DNA of 64,000 bases, from the NCBI RefSeq assembly GCF_017875765.1, contig NZ_JAGGNA010000001.1:705001-769000 (forward strand). Reading direction: 5' to 3'. The first letter of the stretch is position 1; each line of letters begins with the position of its first letter. Both the position numbers and the translations under genes were made by a program. This document shows, piece after piece, positions 9,342 through 18,800 of the stretch. The stretch is from Flavobacterium sp. CG_23.5. Lineage in GTDB: Bacteria > Bacteroidota > Bacteroidia > Flavobacteriales > Flavobacteriaceae. Below the pieces are notes generated by a model. The model was not told the DNA's origin. It saw only the letters and a list, made by a program, of their open reading frames with translations, and made no database searches.

Positions 9342-9818
9342 ATGAAAAAATTAATTCTTGTTTTGTCCATCCTTTTGCTTGTTGGTTGTAAATCGAAAAA
9401 AGTTACAAATACTCCAGAACCTGTAGAAGTTAAAATCGTTAAACTTTCCCTTTCGGCAATAGATGAAAATCAAAAATCTAAAGCATATGAATTAGGTAAA
9501 AGAGTTTTAATGACTTGCAACACCTCCAAGTTTAAACCTTTTAACGAAAGTGAAGCAACACAATCCGTAATTAAAAACACAACGGAAGAAAAATTGACAA
9601 AAACATGTACCAAATTCCGTCAATATTATGGAACTTTTAAAGACCTTCAATTAGTGGAGGCTTATAAAAACATTTATGAAAAAACAACCGTTTTTCGTTA
9701 TAAAGCTTTATACACAAAAAAGGTGGCAAATAAAGAACTAAGGGTTTCCATGAATGAGGAAAACAAAGTTTCCTCGATAAAATCCCTTGATTGGGTGGAC
9801 ACTTTTCAAAACAAATAA
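9342..9818 (+). CDS. small lipoprotein of unknown function
   Basis: 158 residues. A lipoprotein signal peptide (MKKLILVLSILLLVGC) places the acylated Cys at residue 16, followed by KSKK. The mature part is lysine-rich with two further Cys residues and a pattern resembling small NTF2-like or DUF3887-type secreted domains, but I do not recognise it firmly. It sits 3 bp behind the M23 gene and ends before a terminator at 9894, so the two genes form one unit downstream of the IS. Confidence 0.65.
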   Translation: MKKLILVLSILLLVGCKSKKVTNTPEPVEVKIVKLSLSAIDENQKSKAYELGKRVLMTCNTSKFKPFNESEATQSVIKNTTEEKLTKTCTKFRQYYGTFKDLQLVEAYKNIYEKTTVFRYKALYTKKVANKELRVSMNEENKVSSIKSLDWVDTFQNK

Positions 9819-9893
9819 CTTTAAATAAAATTCCTTAGTATAGGCACCATAAATTAAGTAGCCATAATATTGCTTTCTCAGTGAATAGTATGT

Positions 9894-9918
9894 AAAAAAC
9901 CTTTAATCTGGTTTTTTT
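9894..9918 (+). terminator. terminator after the M23-lipoprotein unit
   Basis: AAAAAACC (9894-9901) and GGTTTTTT (9910-9917) form an 8-bp stem with an 8-nt loop whose second arm is itself T-rich. It separates this unit from the signalling cluster. Confidence 0.65.
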
Positions 9919-10011
9919 CTAACACTCAAAAAGTTATAGTGCGTCAATAAATAATATGATTAATATCGATTATAAATTATGGTTAAAGAACGAAGCGGAC
10001 ATTAACAATCC

Positions 10012-10075
10012 GTGAATTATATAATTTTTTTTTAAAATTGTATAAAACAACTCAAAAATAATAAACTGATTTTTA
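10012..10075 (+). promoter_or_regulatory. ten-copy promoter element, copy a (before the AraC-type regulator)
   Basis: GTGAAT at 10012, ATATAA at +7, GTATAAA at +28 and TTTA at +60 (10072-10075). The minus-7 octamer is GATTTTTA. The predicted transcription start is near 10082, so the TTG at 10100 is usable. This copy heads the kinase cluster, which suggests that the regulator and cluster belong to the regulon they may control. Confidence 0.75.
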
Positions 10076-10099
10076 CACCAACTCTATAAAAAAATTAAT

Positions 10100-10690
10100 T
10101 TGAAACTATATATCAAATACATGGTTAGTAATCGCTGCAAAATGGTAGTGAAAGAAGAGTTGAAAAAACTCAAACTACACTTTATTGTTGTTGATTTAGG
10201 CGAAGTTGAAATCATGGAAAATATTACTATGAGTCAACGCGAACAATTGAAAATCGGACTTGTAAATTCAGGTCTAGAATTAATGGACGATAAAAAATCC
10301 ATGCTTATCGAAAAGATAAAAAATGTGATTATTGAGATGGTTCACCATTCAACTGAAACAATCAAAATTAACTTTTCGGACTATTTAAGTCAAAAATTGA
10401 ATCATGATTATACGTACTTGTCTAATTTATTTTCAGAAGTACAAGGAACAACAATTGAACAATTTATTATTTCCCATAAAACAGAAAGAATTAAAGAATT
10501 GATTATTTACGGTGAATTAAATATAACTGAAATTGCTTGGAAAATGAACTACAGTAGTGTCGCGCATTTATCAAGTCAATTTAAAAAAGTTACCGGTCTT
10601 TCCCCTTCCCATTTTAAACAATTGAAAGATAAAAGAAGGAATCCGATTGAAGAAGTTGGTATTAAAAATGAGGAAAAAGAATTGACATAA
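10100..10690 (+). CDS. AraC-family regulator with HMA-like N-terminus
   Basis: 196 residues. The C-terminal ~90 residues form a complete AraC-type double helix-turn-helix (from NLFSEVQGTTIEQFIISHK to SSQFKKVTGLSPSHFK). The N-terminus (MKLYIKYMVSNRCKMVVKEE) resembles the beta-alpha start of a heavy-metal-associated fold, but only one Cys of the usual CxxC is left. The start is TTG at 10100: it keeps the first strand, and the element at 10012 predicts a transcript beginning near 10082. The next in-frame ATG is at 10121. It has no receiver domain. It lies 49 bp before a hybrid kinase gene and has its own copy of the ten-copy element, making it the nearest candidate regulator of that regulon (inference). 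Confidence 0.8.
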   Translation: MKLYIKYMVSNRCKMVVKEELKKLKLHFIVVDLGEVEIMENITMSQREQLKIGLVNSGLELMDDKKSMLIEKIKNVIIEMVHHSTETIKINFSDYLSQKLNHDYTYLSNLFSEVQGTTIEQFIISHKTERIKELIIYGELNITEIAWKMNYSSVAHLSSQFKKVTGLSPSHFKQLKDKRRNPIEEVGIKNEEKELT

Positions 10691-10739
10691 TTCATATAAA
10701 AGTTTTTAAATAAAAATAGAAATCATACAAACTCAAGAA

Positions 10740-13700
10740 TTGCAATACGCTAGAAGTCTTATTGAAGCCAGTTTAGATCCCTTAATTATTATTAACATTG
10801 AAGGGAGAATTACGGATATGAATGAAGCTTTGGCAAACATTACTGGGTTGTCTTCTGAAGAACTGAAAGGAACAGATTTCTTTAATTATTTTACTGCACC
10901 TCAAAAAGCACTAGAAGCTTGTCAGCAAATATTTAAAAATGGAGCAGTTTCTAATTATTCGCTTACCATTCAACATAAAGAAGGTAAACTAACGGATGTA
11001 TTTTTCAATGGTGCCGTTTATAAAAATGATAAAGGAATTGTACTAGGTGCTGTAATTTTTGCCAGAGATATCGCAGAGCAAAAATGGGCTGAAAAATTAC
11101 GAATTGCCAATAATGAATTGGCCTTCCAAAACGATGAAATGGAAAAGCGTGCTGAAGAGTCCGTGATTGCCAACAAAGAATTAGCCTATCAGAACGATGA
11201 AAAAGAAAAACGTGCGGAAGAGTTAGTTATTGCCAATATAGAATTGGCCTATCAAAATAATGAAAAGGAAAAACGTGCTGAGGAACTGTCTATTGCCAAC
11301 AAAGAATTAGCCTATCAAAACGATGAAAAAGGAAAACGCGCGGACGAATTAGTCATTGCCAATAAAGAATTGGCATATCAAAATGATGAAAAAGGAAAAC
11401 GCGCGGACGAATTAGTCATTGCCAATAAAGAATTGGCGTATCAAAATGATGAAAAAGGAAAACGTGCAGATGAATTAGTTATTGCCAACAAAGAATTAGC
11501 TTATCAAAATGATGAAAAAGGAAAACGTGCAGACGAATTAGTTATTGCCAACAAAGAATTAGCATACCAAAACGATGAAAAGGGAAAACGTGCAGATGAA
11601 TTAGTAATTGCCAATAAAGAACTTGCTTATCAAAATGATGAAAAAGGGAAACGTGCAGATGAGTTAGTTATAGCGAATAAAGAACTTCGGTTTCAAAACA
11701 ATGAAAAAGAAAAACGTGCGGCAGAGTTACTAATTGCCAATAAAGAACTTATTTTTCAAAATAATGAAAAAGAAAAACAGAAAATTGTAAACAAAGAACT
11801 GGAAGTATTAAGCAATTCTTTGAAATTAGCGTCTCAATATTCTTTAAGCTTAATTGAGGCAAGTCGTGATCCTTTATTTACAATTAACCCAAAAGGAAAA
11901 ATAACAGATACTAATGAAGCATCTGTTAATGTAACTGGTGTTTCCCGTAAAAAATTAATTGGTTCTGATTTCATTAATTATTTCACTGATTCAGAAGAAG
12001 CCCGCAAAGGATACCTAGAAGTTTTTAACAAAGGGTTTATCGCTGATTATCCCCTAACTATCAAAGATCATCAATTAACCGATGTTTTATTGAATGGTTC
12101 GGTATATAAAAATGAACAAGGCAAAGTACTTGGTGTTGTGGTGGTGGCCAGAGATATTACAGAACAGAAAAGAATTGAAAAAGAATCAATAGAAGCACGA
12201 CTTTTTGCAGAACTAGCTACTGAAATTGCCGAAGAGGCAAAAATAAACGCTGAATTTGCGACCGTAATTGCCGAAAATGCAGTGAAGGCGAAACAACAGT
12301 TTCTGTCGAATATGAGTCACGAAATTCGTACACCGATGAATGCAATTATTGGGTTTACGAAAGTGGTCTTAAAAACAGAATTGACTGTTAAACAGAAAGA
12401 ATATTTAAATGCAATCAAAATGAGTGGCGATGCATTGATTGTACTTATAAATGACATATTAGATTTAGCTAAAGTAGATGCAGGCAAAATGGTATTTGAA
12501 AAAACACCTTTTAAAATGAATTCGTCCATTACCGCCATGCTCCATTTATTTGAAACAAAGATTCAAGAGAAAAACTTAAGATTAGTTACGGAATACGACA
12601 ATAAAATCCCTGATGTTTTGGTTGGAGATCCAGTTCGTTTGCACCAAATTATTTTAAATTTAGTAAGTAATGCTGTAAAATTTACAACAAAAGGAACCAT
12701 TACTGTAAGTGTAAATATGTTGCATGAAGATGAGGATAAAGTAATAATTGAGTTTGCTGTTAATGATACAGGAATAGGAATACCTAAACAAAAAATAGAC
12801 ACCATATTTGATAATTTTCAACAGGCGACCAGTGGCACCTCAAGGTTATATGGGGGAACAGGATTAGGACTTGCGATTGTAAAACAATTAGTTGAACCTC
12901 AAGGTGGTAAAATTAGAGTAAAAAGTAGTGTAAATATTGGAACCACTTTTAGCTTTACTTTAAGTTTTCAAAAAACAGACGCCGATGCGCAACTGCAAAA
13001 TGAACTGATAGAGCTTGATTCTGAAATAAAAAATATAAAAGTGTTAGTTGTAGAGGACATTGCTCTGAATCAATTACTAATGAAAACATTATTAGATGAT
13101 TTTGGGTTTCAGCGCGATATTGCAGAAAACGGTAAAATTGCAATTGAAAAACTACAAAATAATACGTACGATATAATTTTGATGGATTTACAAATGCCAA
13201 TTATGAATGGATTTGAAGCCACAGAATACATTCGTAACACGATGAATTCAAAAATTCCGATAATCGCATTAACTGCTGATGTAACGACGGTAGATTTAGC
13301 AAAATGCAAATCAGTAGGGATGAATGATTATGTTGCAAAACCTCTTGATGAAAAATTATTGTACAGTAAAATAGTTGGACTATTAAAAAAGCCAAAACTT
13401 GAAAAGCTAAATATTAAGCTTGCCGAAAATATTGGAACAGAAAATAAAAAAAGTGAAAAGATAAAATGTATTGATTTATTGTATTTAAATAAACGTACAA
13501 AATCGGATCCAGAATTGATGTCGGAAATGATTTCCCTTTATTTAGCGGAAACTCCTGCATTCATTAAGACAATAAAACATAGCTTAGAAAATAAAAACTG
13601 GCCATTATTACAGGCCACCGTGCATAAAATGATTCCGTCATTTTCAATCATGGGAATTCATCCAAATTTTGAAACCATGGCTAAAAAAATTCAAGAATTA

Positions 13701-13817
13701 GCCAAAAGTCAAGAAATTGCCGATGAAATTCATGATCTTGTTGAACAACTGGAGAATATATGTACACAAGCATGTGAAGAATTAGAAGAAGAACTTAATT
13801 TAATTAAAAATAAATAA
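10740..13817 (+). CDS. hybrid histidine kinase: PAS, 21-residue-repeat rod, PAS, HisKA, ATPase, receiver, Hpt
   Basis: 1025 residues with no membrane segment. Domains: PAS 1-115; eleven copies of a 21-residue repeat (consensus RADELVIANKELAYQNDEKG) at ~117-348, predicted coiled coil; PAS ~362-478; HisKA with phospho-acceptor His527 in SNMSHEIRTPMN; HATPase with the G box YGGTGLGLAIVKQL; receiver ~764-882 with Asp816 (LMDLQMP); Hpt ~905-1015 with His962 (VHKMIPSFS). A full His-Asp-His relay is therefore present. The start is assigned to TTG at 10740 because the frame is closed by a stop at 10707 and contains no ATG between. The gene lies 49 bp after the AraC gene and overlaps nothing. The kinase core is closely similar to those at 19571 and 21973. 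Confidence 0.85.
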   Translation: MQYARSLIEASLDPLIIINIEGRITDMNEALANITGLSSEELKGTDFFNYFTAPQKALEACQQIFKNGAVSNYSLTIQHKEGKLTDVFFNGAVYKNDKGIVLGAVIFARDIAEQKWAEKLRIANNELAFQNDEMEKRAEESVIANKELAYQNDEKEKRAEELVIANIELAYQNNEKEKRAEELSIANKELAYQNDEKGKRADELVIANKELAYQNDEKGKRADELVIANKELAYQNDEKGKRADELVIANKELAYQNDEKGKRADELVIANKELAYQNDEKGKRADELVIANKELAYQNDEKGKRADELVIANKELRFQNNEKEKRAAELLIANKELIFQNNEKEKQKIVNKELEVLSNSLKLASQYSLSLIEASRDPLFTINPKGKITDTNEASVNVTGVSRKKLIGSDFINYFTDSEEARKGYLEVFNKGFIADYPLTIKDHQLTDVLLNGSVYKNEQGKVLGVVVVARDITEQKRIEKESIEARLFAELATEIAEEAKINAEFATVIAENAVKAKQQFLSNMSHEIRTPMNAIIGFTKVVLKTELTVKQKEYLNAIKMSGDALIVLINDILDLAKVDAGKMVFEKTPFKMNSSITAMLHLFETKIQEKNLRLVTEYDNKIPDVLVGDPVRLHQIILNLVSNAVKFTTKGTITVSVNMLHEDEDKVIIEFAVNDTGIGIPKQKIDTIFDNFQQATSGTSRLYGGTGLGLAIVKQLVEPQGGKIRVKSSVNIGTTFSFTLSFQKTDADAQLQNELIELDSEIKNIKVLVVEDIALNQLLMKTLLDDFGFQRDIAENGKIAIEKLQNNTYDIILMDLQMPIMNGFEATEYIRNTMNSKIPIIALTADVTTVDLAKCKSVGMNDYVAKPLDEKLLYSKIVGLLKKPKLEKLNIKLAENIGTENKKSEKIKCIDLLYLNKRTKSDPELMSEMISLYLAETPAFIKTIKHSLENKNWPLLQATVHKMIPSFSIMGIHPNFETMAKKIQELAKSQEIADEIHDLVEQLENICTQACEELEEELNLIKNK
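11088..11783 (+). repeat. 63-bp tandem repeat array inside the hybrid kinase gene (11 units)
   Basis: Eleven in-frame 63-bp units, each encoding 21 residues. The central five units (residues ~199-303) encode identical protein sequence, and the units near 11328-11453 are almost identical at DNA level. Outer units are more diverged. Twenty-one residues equal three heptads, so a unit can be added or lost without disturbing the coiled-coil register. Confidence 0.9.
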
Positions 13818-13819
13818 TT

Positions 13820-14254
13820 GTGAAAAACGATAAAAAAATCAAAATTTTCTTAGTAGATGATGATGCAGTCTTTTTAAAATCATTAGAAATAGAATTTATT
13901 CATCATACTGATTTTAGTGTAGAAACATTTTCGACGGGTGAATTATGCATCGCTAATTTATCAAGTAATCCGGACGTTATTATCCTGGATTATCAACTCG
14001 ATGGTATTGATAAAACTGCCATGAATGGAATTGAGACATTAGATAAAATAAAGGAATTCAATCCTGATATTCCCGTAGTTATGTTATCGTCTCAAGATAA
14101 AATTGATGTTGCCATCAGTTGTATGCATCACAAAGCTTTTGATTACGTCGTGAAAAGTGAAACTGCATTTTTACGCCTTCAAAAAAACATTACCGCCTAT
14201 TTTCACTTCGAAAGAATTGAAAAAGAATTGACGTGGTATATGGCAAGGATGTAG
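13820..14254 (+). CDS. single-domain response regulator
   Basis: 144 residues, receiver domain only. The acidic pair sits in LVDDD (residues 11-15), the phospho-acceptor is the Asp of IILDYQL, the conserved Ser lies in VMLSSQD and the Lys in YVVKSE. No DNA-binding or enzymatic output domain follows. The start is GTG at 13820, 2 bp after the stop of the preceding kinase, indicating translational coupling. It could receive phosphate from the neighbouring Hpt and act as a shuttle or phosphate sink. Confidence 0.85.
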   Translation: MKNDKKIKIFLVDDDAVFLKSLEIEFIHHTDFSVETFSTGELCIANLSSNPDVIILDYQLDGIDKTAMNGIETLDKIKEFNPDIPVVMLSSQDKIDVAISCMHHKAFDYVVKSETAFLRLQKNITAYFHFERIEKELTWYMARM

Positions 14255-14432
14255 TTCATTAATTCTCAGCGATAAATATCTCAATCGCAAGATAGATCAT
14301 GATTAAATAGCTATACTTTTTGATGAGTGAGAATTTAAAAAATTCAAAACTTTCAAATACGGTTACAGTTTTAACCTTGATCGTCACCTGACGTACTAAT
14401 AAAACAATTCAAAGAATTATTTACGCTTTAAA

Positions 14433-15257
14433 ATGAAGGATAAAGACACCAAGGATATAGAAATTTCATTATTATTGGAAGCTATTTATCAAAGATACGG
14501 TTATGATTTCAGGCAGTATTCGCAAGCCCATATCAGACGTAGGATAATGAACAGGATGACGATGACCGGATTAGAGTATATTTCTCAAATGCAAGCTATG
14601 GTTCTGAACGATGAAACATTTGCTTCCGATCTTTTGCAGGATTTATCAATAACAGTCACTGAAATGTTTCGCGACCCGGAATTCTATAAATCATTGCGAG
14701 AAAATGTTATCCCTATTTTAAAAACGTATCCTTTTATAAAAATATGGCATGCAGGTTGTGCCACAGGTGAAGAAGCCTATTCGATGGCTATACTTTTGCA
14801 GGAAGAAGGTTTGTATGACAGGACAACTATTTATGCAACCGATTTTAACCAAATGGCTTTGGATAAAGCAAAAGAAGGAATTTTTTCCAATAAAATGATT
14901 AAAGATTATACGGTTAATTACCAATTATCCGGAGGAAAAGAATCTTTTTCAAGTTATTATACGGCTAGTTATGACAATGTTATAATGAATAAATCGTTGA
15001 AGAAAAATATTGTTTGGGCTAATCATAATTTAGTAACTGATAGCGTCTTTGCTGAAGTTCATTTAATATTATGCCGAAATGTGCTTATTTATTTTGACCA
15101 AAATTTACAAAATAAAGTACAAACATTATTTTTTAACAGCCTGATTAATGGAGGTGTTTTATGTTTGGGATCCAAAGAAAGTTTGCATTTCACGGATTTA
15201 TATCAAGAATATATCGAGTTGGATAAAAAACAACGCATATTTAAAAAGAAATATTAA
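14433..15257 (+). CDS. CheR-type protein-glutamate methyltransferase
   Basis: 274 residues, the full CheR fold. The N-terminal helical domain carries YSQAHIRRRIMNRM (29-42), the SAM-binding loop is WHAGCATGEEAYS (105-117), and the conserved CRNVLIYF motif occurs near the C-terminal third. CheR normally methylates chemoreceptors using S-adenosylmethionine. No chemoreceptor, CheA or CheW gene is visible here, so the substrate may be the coiled-coil linker of the adjacent sensor kinases (inference). It lies 5 bp before the CheB gene. Confidence 0.9.
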   Translation: MKDKDTKDIEISLLLEAIYQRYGYDFRQYSQAHIRRRIMNRMTMTGLEYISQMQAMVLNDETFASDLLQDLSITVTEMFRDPEFYKSLRENVIPILKTYPFIKIWHAGCATGEEAYSMAILLQEEGLYDRTTIYATDFNQMALDKAKEGIFSNKMIKDYTVNYQLSGGKESFSSYYTASYDNVIMNKSLKKNIVWANHNLVTDSVFAEVHLILCRNVLIYFDQNLQNKVQTLFFNSLINGGVLCLGSKESLHFTDLYQEYIELDKKQRIFKKKY

Positions 15258-15262
15258 AAAAA

Positions 15263-15835
15263 ATGAAATATGAAGCAATTGTAATTGGACTTTCTTCCGG
15301 TGGAATGAGCGCAATGAAAGTCATGTTTTCACTTTTGCCTAAAGATTTCAACATCCCAATTATCGTAGTCCAGCATCTTAATGCCCGTTCAGATAGTCAT
15401 TGGATAAAATTACTAAATGAAAAAAGTAATCTCCACGTAAAAGAAGCGGATGAAAAAGAAAAAATAGAGCCCGGAAATATTTACATCGCTCCGCCAAATT
15501 ATCATTTGCTGATTGAAAAGGATAAAACCTTTTCTCTAACAATAGATGAACGCGTCAGTTTTGCGAGACCATCAATTGATGTATTGTTTGAATCAGCTGC
15601 AGAGTCTTATAAGAACAAATTGATTGGCGTGGTACTTACAGGATCTAATCATGACGGAACAAATGGGATAAAAAGAATAAAAAAATACGGCGGCTTGGCC
15701 ATAGTTCAAGATCCACTAACAGCTGAATCTTCTTATATGCCTTCATCCGCTATTGCTGCAATAGCACCAGATTATATTTTATCTTTAGAAAAAATAATTG
15801 AATTACTGATAAAAATTGATCACCAAAAGAAATAA
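15263..15835 (+). CDS. CheB-type protein-glutamate methylesterase without receiver domain
   Basis: 190 residues corresponding only to the CheB catalytic domain. The triad is readable as Ser11 (GLSSGG), His38 (VQHLNARSDSH) and Asp131 (TGSNHDGTNG). The regulatory receiver of classical CheB is absent. It would reverse the modification made by the upstream CheR. It lies 5 bp after cheR and 26 bp before the CHASE3 hybrid kinase, forming one operon and implying that this kinase is the methylation target. Confidence 0.9.
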   Translation: MKYEAIVIGLSSGGMSAMKVMFSLLPKDFNIPIIVVQHLNARSDSHWIKLLNEKSNLHVKEADEKEKIEPGNIYIAPPNYHLLIEKDKTFSLTIDERVSFARPSIDVLFESAAESYKNKLIGVVLTGSNHDGTNGIKRIKKYGGLAIVQDPLTAESSYMPSSAIAAIAPDYILSLEKIIELLIKIDHQKK

Positions 15836-15861
15836 TCCTAATAAAATTTACAAATAACAAA

Positions 15862-18800
15862 ATGAATATGACTCTTGGTAGAAAAATAGTAATCGGATTT
15901 ATTGTTTGCGTGATTGTAATATTTGTACTTGCCATTTTCTCTTATAAAAATAGTGAAAAATTAGTCGCATCTAATACTTTGATAAACCATACCAATGAAG
16001 TCTTAAGTGAATTTGAACAAATCCTTGTTTCTACTCTTAATGCAGAAACTGGTGCACGAGGGTTTGTAATTACAGGTGATATCAATTTTATAAATTCTTT
16101 GTCATCCGCCAATAAAATTGCAATCAAGCATCTTGAAAAAGTAAGGCAATTAACAAAGGACAATCCCAATCACCAAAAGAATATTGCGCTATTAGGGAAG
16201 GTTCTCAAAATTCGTTTTGATCATTTTAACAAAACTATAGCCCTTCGCAAAATCGTACCATCAGCTATTGGGATTGAAAAATCCAGACAATATGTTGCCT
16301 CAGGAGAAGGAAAAAAAATACAAGATGAAATTAGAAAATTAATAAATTCATCTAAGGGGATAGAATCTGCATTACTAGCTGAAAGAAAACAAGCCAGCAA
16401 AGATGATATTAACACTTTCAATTTAGTTTTCGCCATTTTATTAATGCTTATTATTATTGTGCTTTTCATTGTATTTTACATAGTTACCATCAATTTGAAA
16501 GCACTTAAAGGTGCTGAATTAGAAACTGCAGGTAAAAACTGGCTACTAACAGGTAGTACAGAACTGAACGAAAAACTAAAAGGAGACCAAAATATAGAAG
16601 AACTGGCAAACAACGCAATTAGTTTTTTATGCACTTATCTCAAGGCAAATGTTGGCGCAATTTATCAGTTAACTAATTCCGATAACCTACTTACCCTTAG
16701 CGGAAAATATGCTTATTCAACTCCTAGTGGCACTCCCCTACATATCAAACTTAATGAAGGTCTGATTGGTCAGGCTGCATGGGAACAAAAACAAATTTAT
16801 TTAACTGATATTCCGGAAGATCAAATACGCATTACTTCTTCTATTCTAAATACTAAACCAAAAAATTTACTTATTACTCCCTTTTTGTTTGAAGGAAAAA
16901 CAGTGGGTGTAGTTGAAATAGGCAGCCTTACAGATTTTTCTGAAACTGAAAAAGAATTCATCCATAACTCTATGGATAGCATAGCTATTAGCCTCAATTC
17001 AGCTACTGCCCGAAAACAAATACAAGAATTACTTGAAGAAACGCAAGTTCAAAGTGAAGAGAAAGAAAAAAGAGCCGCTGAATTAGGTATTGCCAATAAA
17101 GAACTCGCTTATCAAAATGATGAAAAAGAAAAACGAGCAGCAGAATTAGGTATTGCCAACAAAGAACTCGCTTACCAAAATGAGGAAAAAGAAAAACGAG
17201 CAGCTGAATTAGGGATTGCCAACAAAGAACTAGCCTACCAAAATGAGGAAAAAGAAAAACGAGCAGAAGAGTTAAGTTTTGCCAATAAAGAGCTTTCCAA
17301 TCAATCTGAAGAACTTCAAATACAGCAGGAAGAACTTAGACAACTCAATGAAGAATTAGAGCAACAAACTCAAAATCTAAAACAGCAGCAAGAAGAATTG
17401 CAGATGACTAATGAAGAACTGGAAGAACAGACTCAATCTTTAGAAATAAAGAATAAAGAAATCCAAGCTTCGAAAAACGATATTGAGCAAAAAACAAAAC
17501 AACTTGAAATTAGTAGCAAGTATAAATCAGAATTCCTTGCAAACATGTCTCATGAGTTAAGGACTCCTCTTAATAGCTTACTAATTCTTTCAAAAGATTT
17601 ATCTGAAAACAAAAAGCAAAATCTCGATGATATTCAGGTAGAAAGTGCTGAAATCATTTATAAAAGTGGCCACGATTTACTGGTATTGATTAATGAAGTA
17701 CTGGATCTTTCGAAGATTGAAGCAGGAAAAATGGCTATTCATATTGAAAAAGTCCCGCTAAAGAAGTTTACGAATGATCTTATACGTGATTTTAAACATT
17801 ACGCGGAACAAAAAGGCTTGAGGTTAATTTGTAATCTCAGCGGCGAATTACCTGATTTTATCCGCACAGATTCTCAACGATTGAATCAGATTATGAAAAA
17901 TTTGATATCCAATGCGATAAAATTTACTGAAAAAGGAAGTGTAACCATAAACGTTGACAGAAATACAGAAAATACATTACTTATATCTGTCATCGACACA
18001 GGAATTGGAATACAGGAAGAAAAACAAATGGCCATATTTGAAGCTTTCCAGCAAGCGGAAGGCGGTACTTCCAGAAAATATGGAGGTACTGGTTTAGGTC
18101 TTTCCATATCGAGAGAACTCGCCAAATTATTGGAGGCAGAAATTATGGTGAGCAGTAATTTAAACGAAGGATCCACTTTTTCTCTCCTTATTCCATTAGA
18201 GATATTTCCTGAAAAGCACGCAATAAGTACAAGTAGAATAAGTCCCGTTAGATACCAGCCTCGCCCGGTAATTGATGAAAATTATCTTAATTACCCTGGG
18301 ATAAAAGATGACCGAGATTTAATAACTTCAGACGATAAAGTTGTGCTTATTGTTGAAGATGATTTGAAGTTTGCTGCTATTATTTCAATGCAAGCCAAAC
18401 AAAAAGGATTCAAATATTTGTCGGCTGCAACTGGAGAAGATGGCTTAGTATTGGCTTCAAAATACAAACCGCAAGCCATAATTCTTGATATGGGATTACC
18501 GGGTATCAACGGACATGATGTACTGCTTGACTTGAAAGCGAATCCATCGATGAGACATATACCGGTGCATATAATTTCGGCAAATGACCGTTCACTGGAT
18601 CAAATAAGAGAAGGTGCCATCGAATACTTAATGAAACCCATTGCTAAAAAAGATTTGGAAGAAGCATTTGTCAGAATTGAAAATTTTGTCAATCGAAAAA
18701 TAAAAAATCTATTAATTATAGAAGATAGCGAGAATTCGAGAAAAGCAATGAAGATTCTCATTGGTAATGGCGATGTAAAATGTTTTGAAGCGGGAACTGG

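Noticed and set aside
9881..9944. GTGAAT before the signalling cluster as a further copy of the element
   Set aside because: The +28 and +60 boxes are missing and the site overlaps a terminator stem at 9894.
11088..11783. CRISPR-like regularly spaced repeat
   Set aside because: The 63-bp units are contiguous, in frame, protein-coding and without unique spacers.
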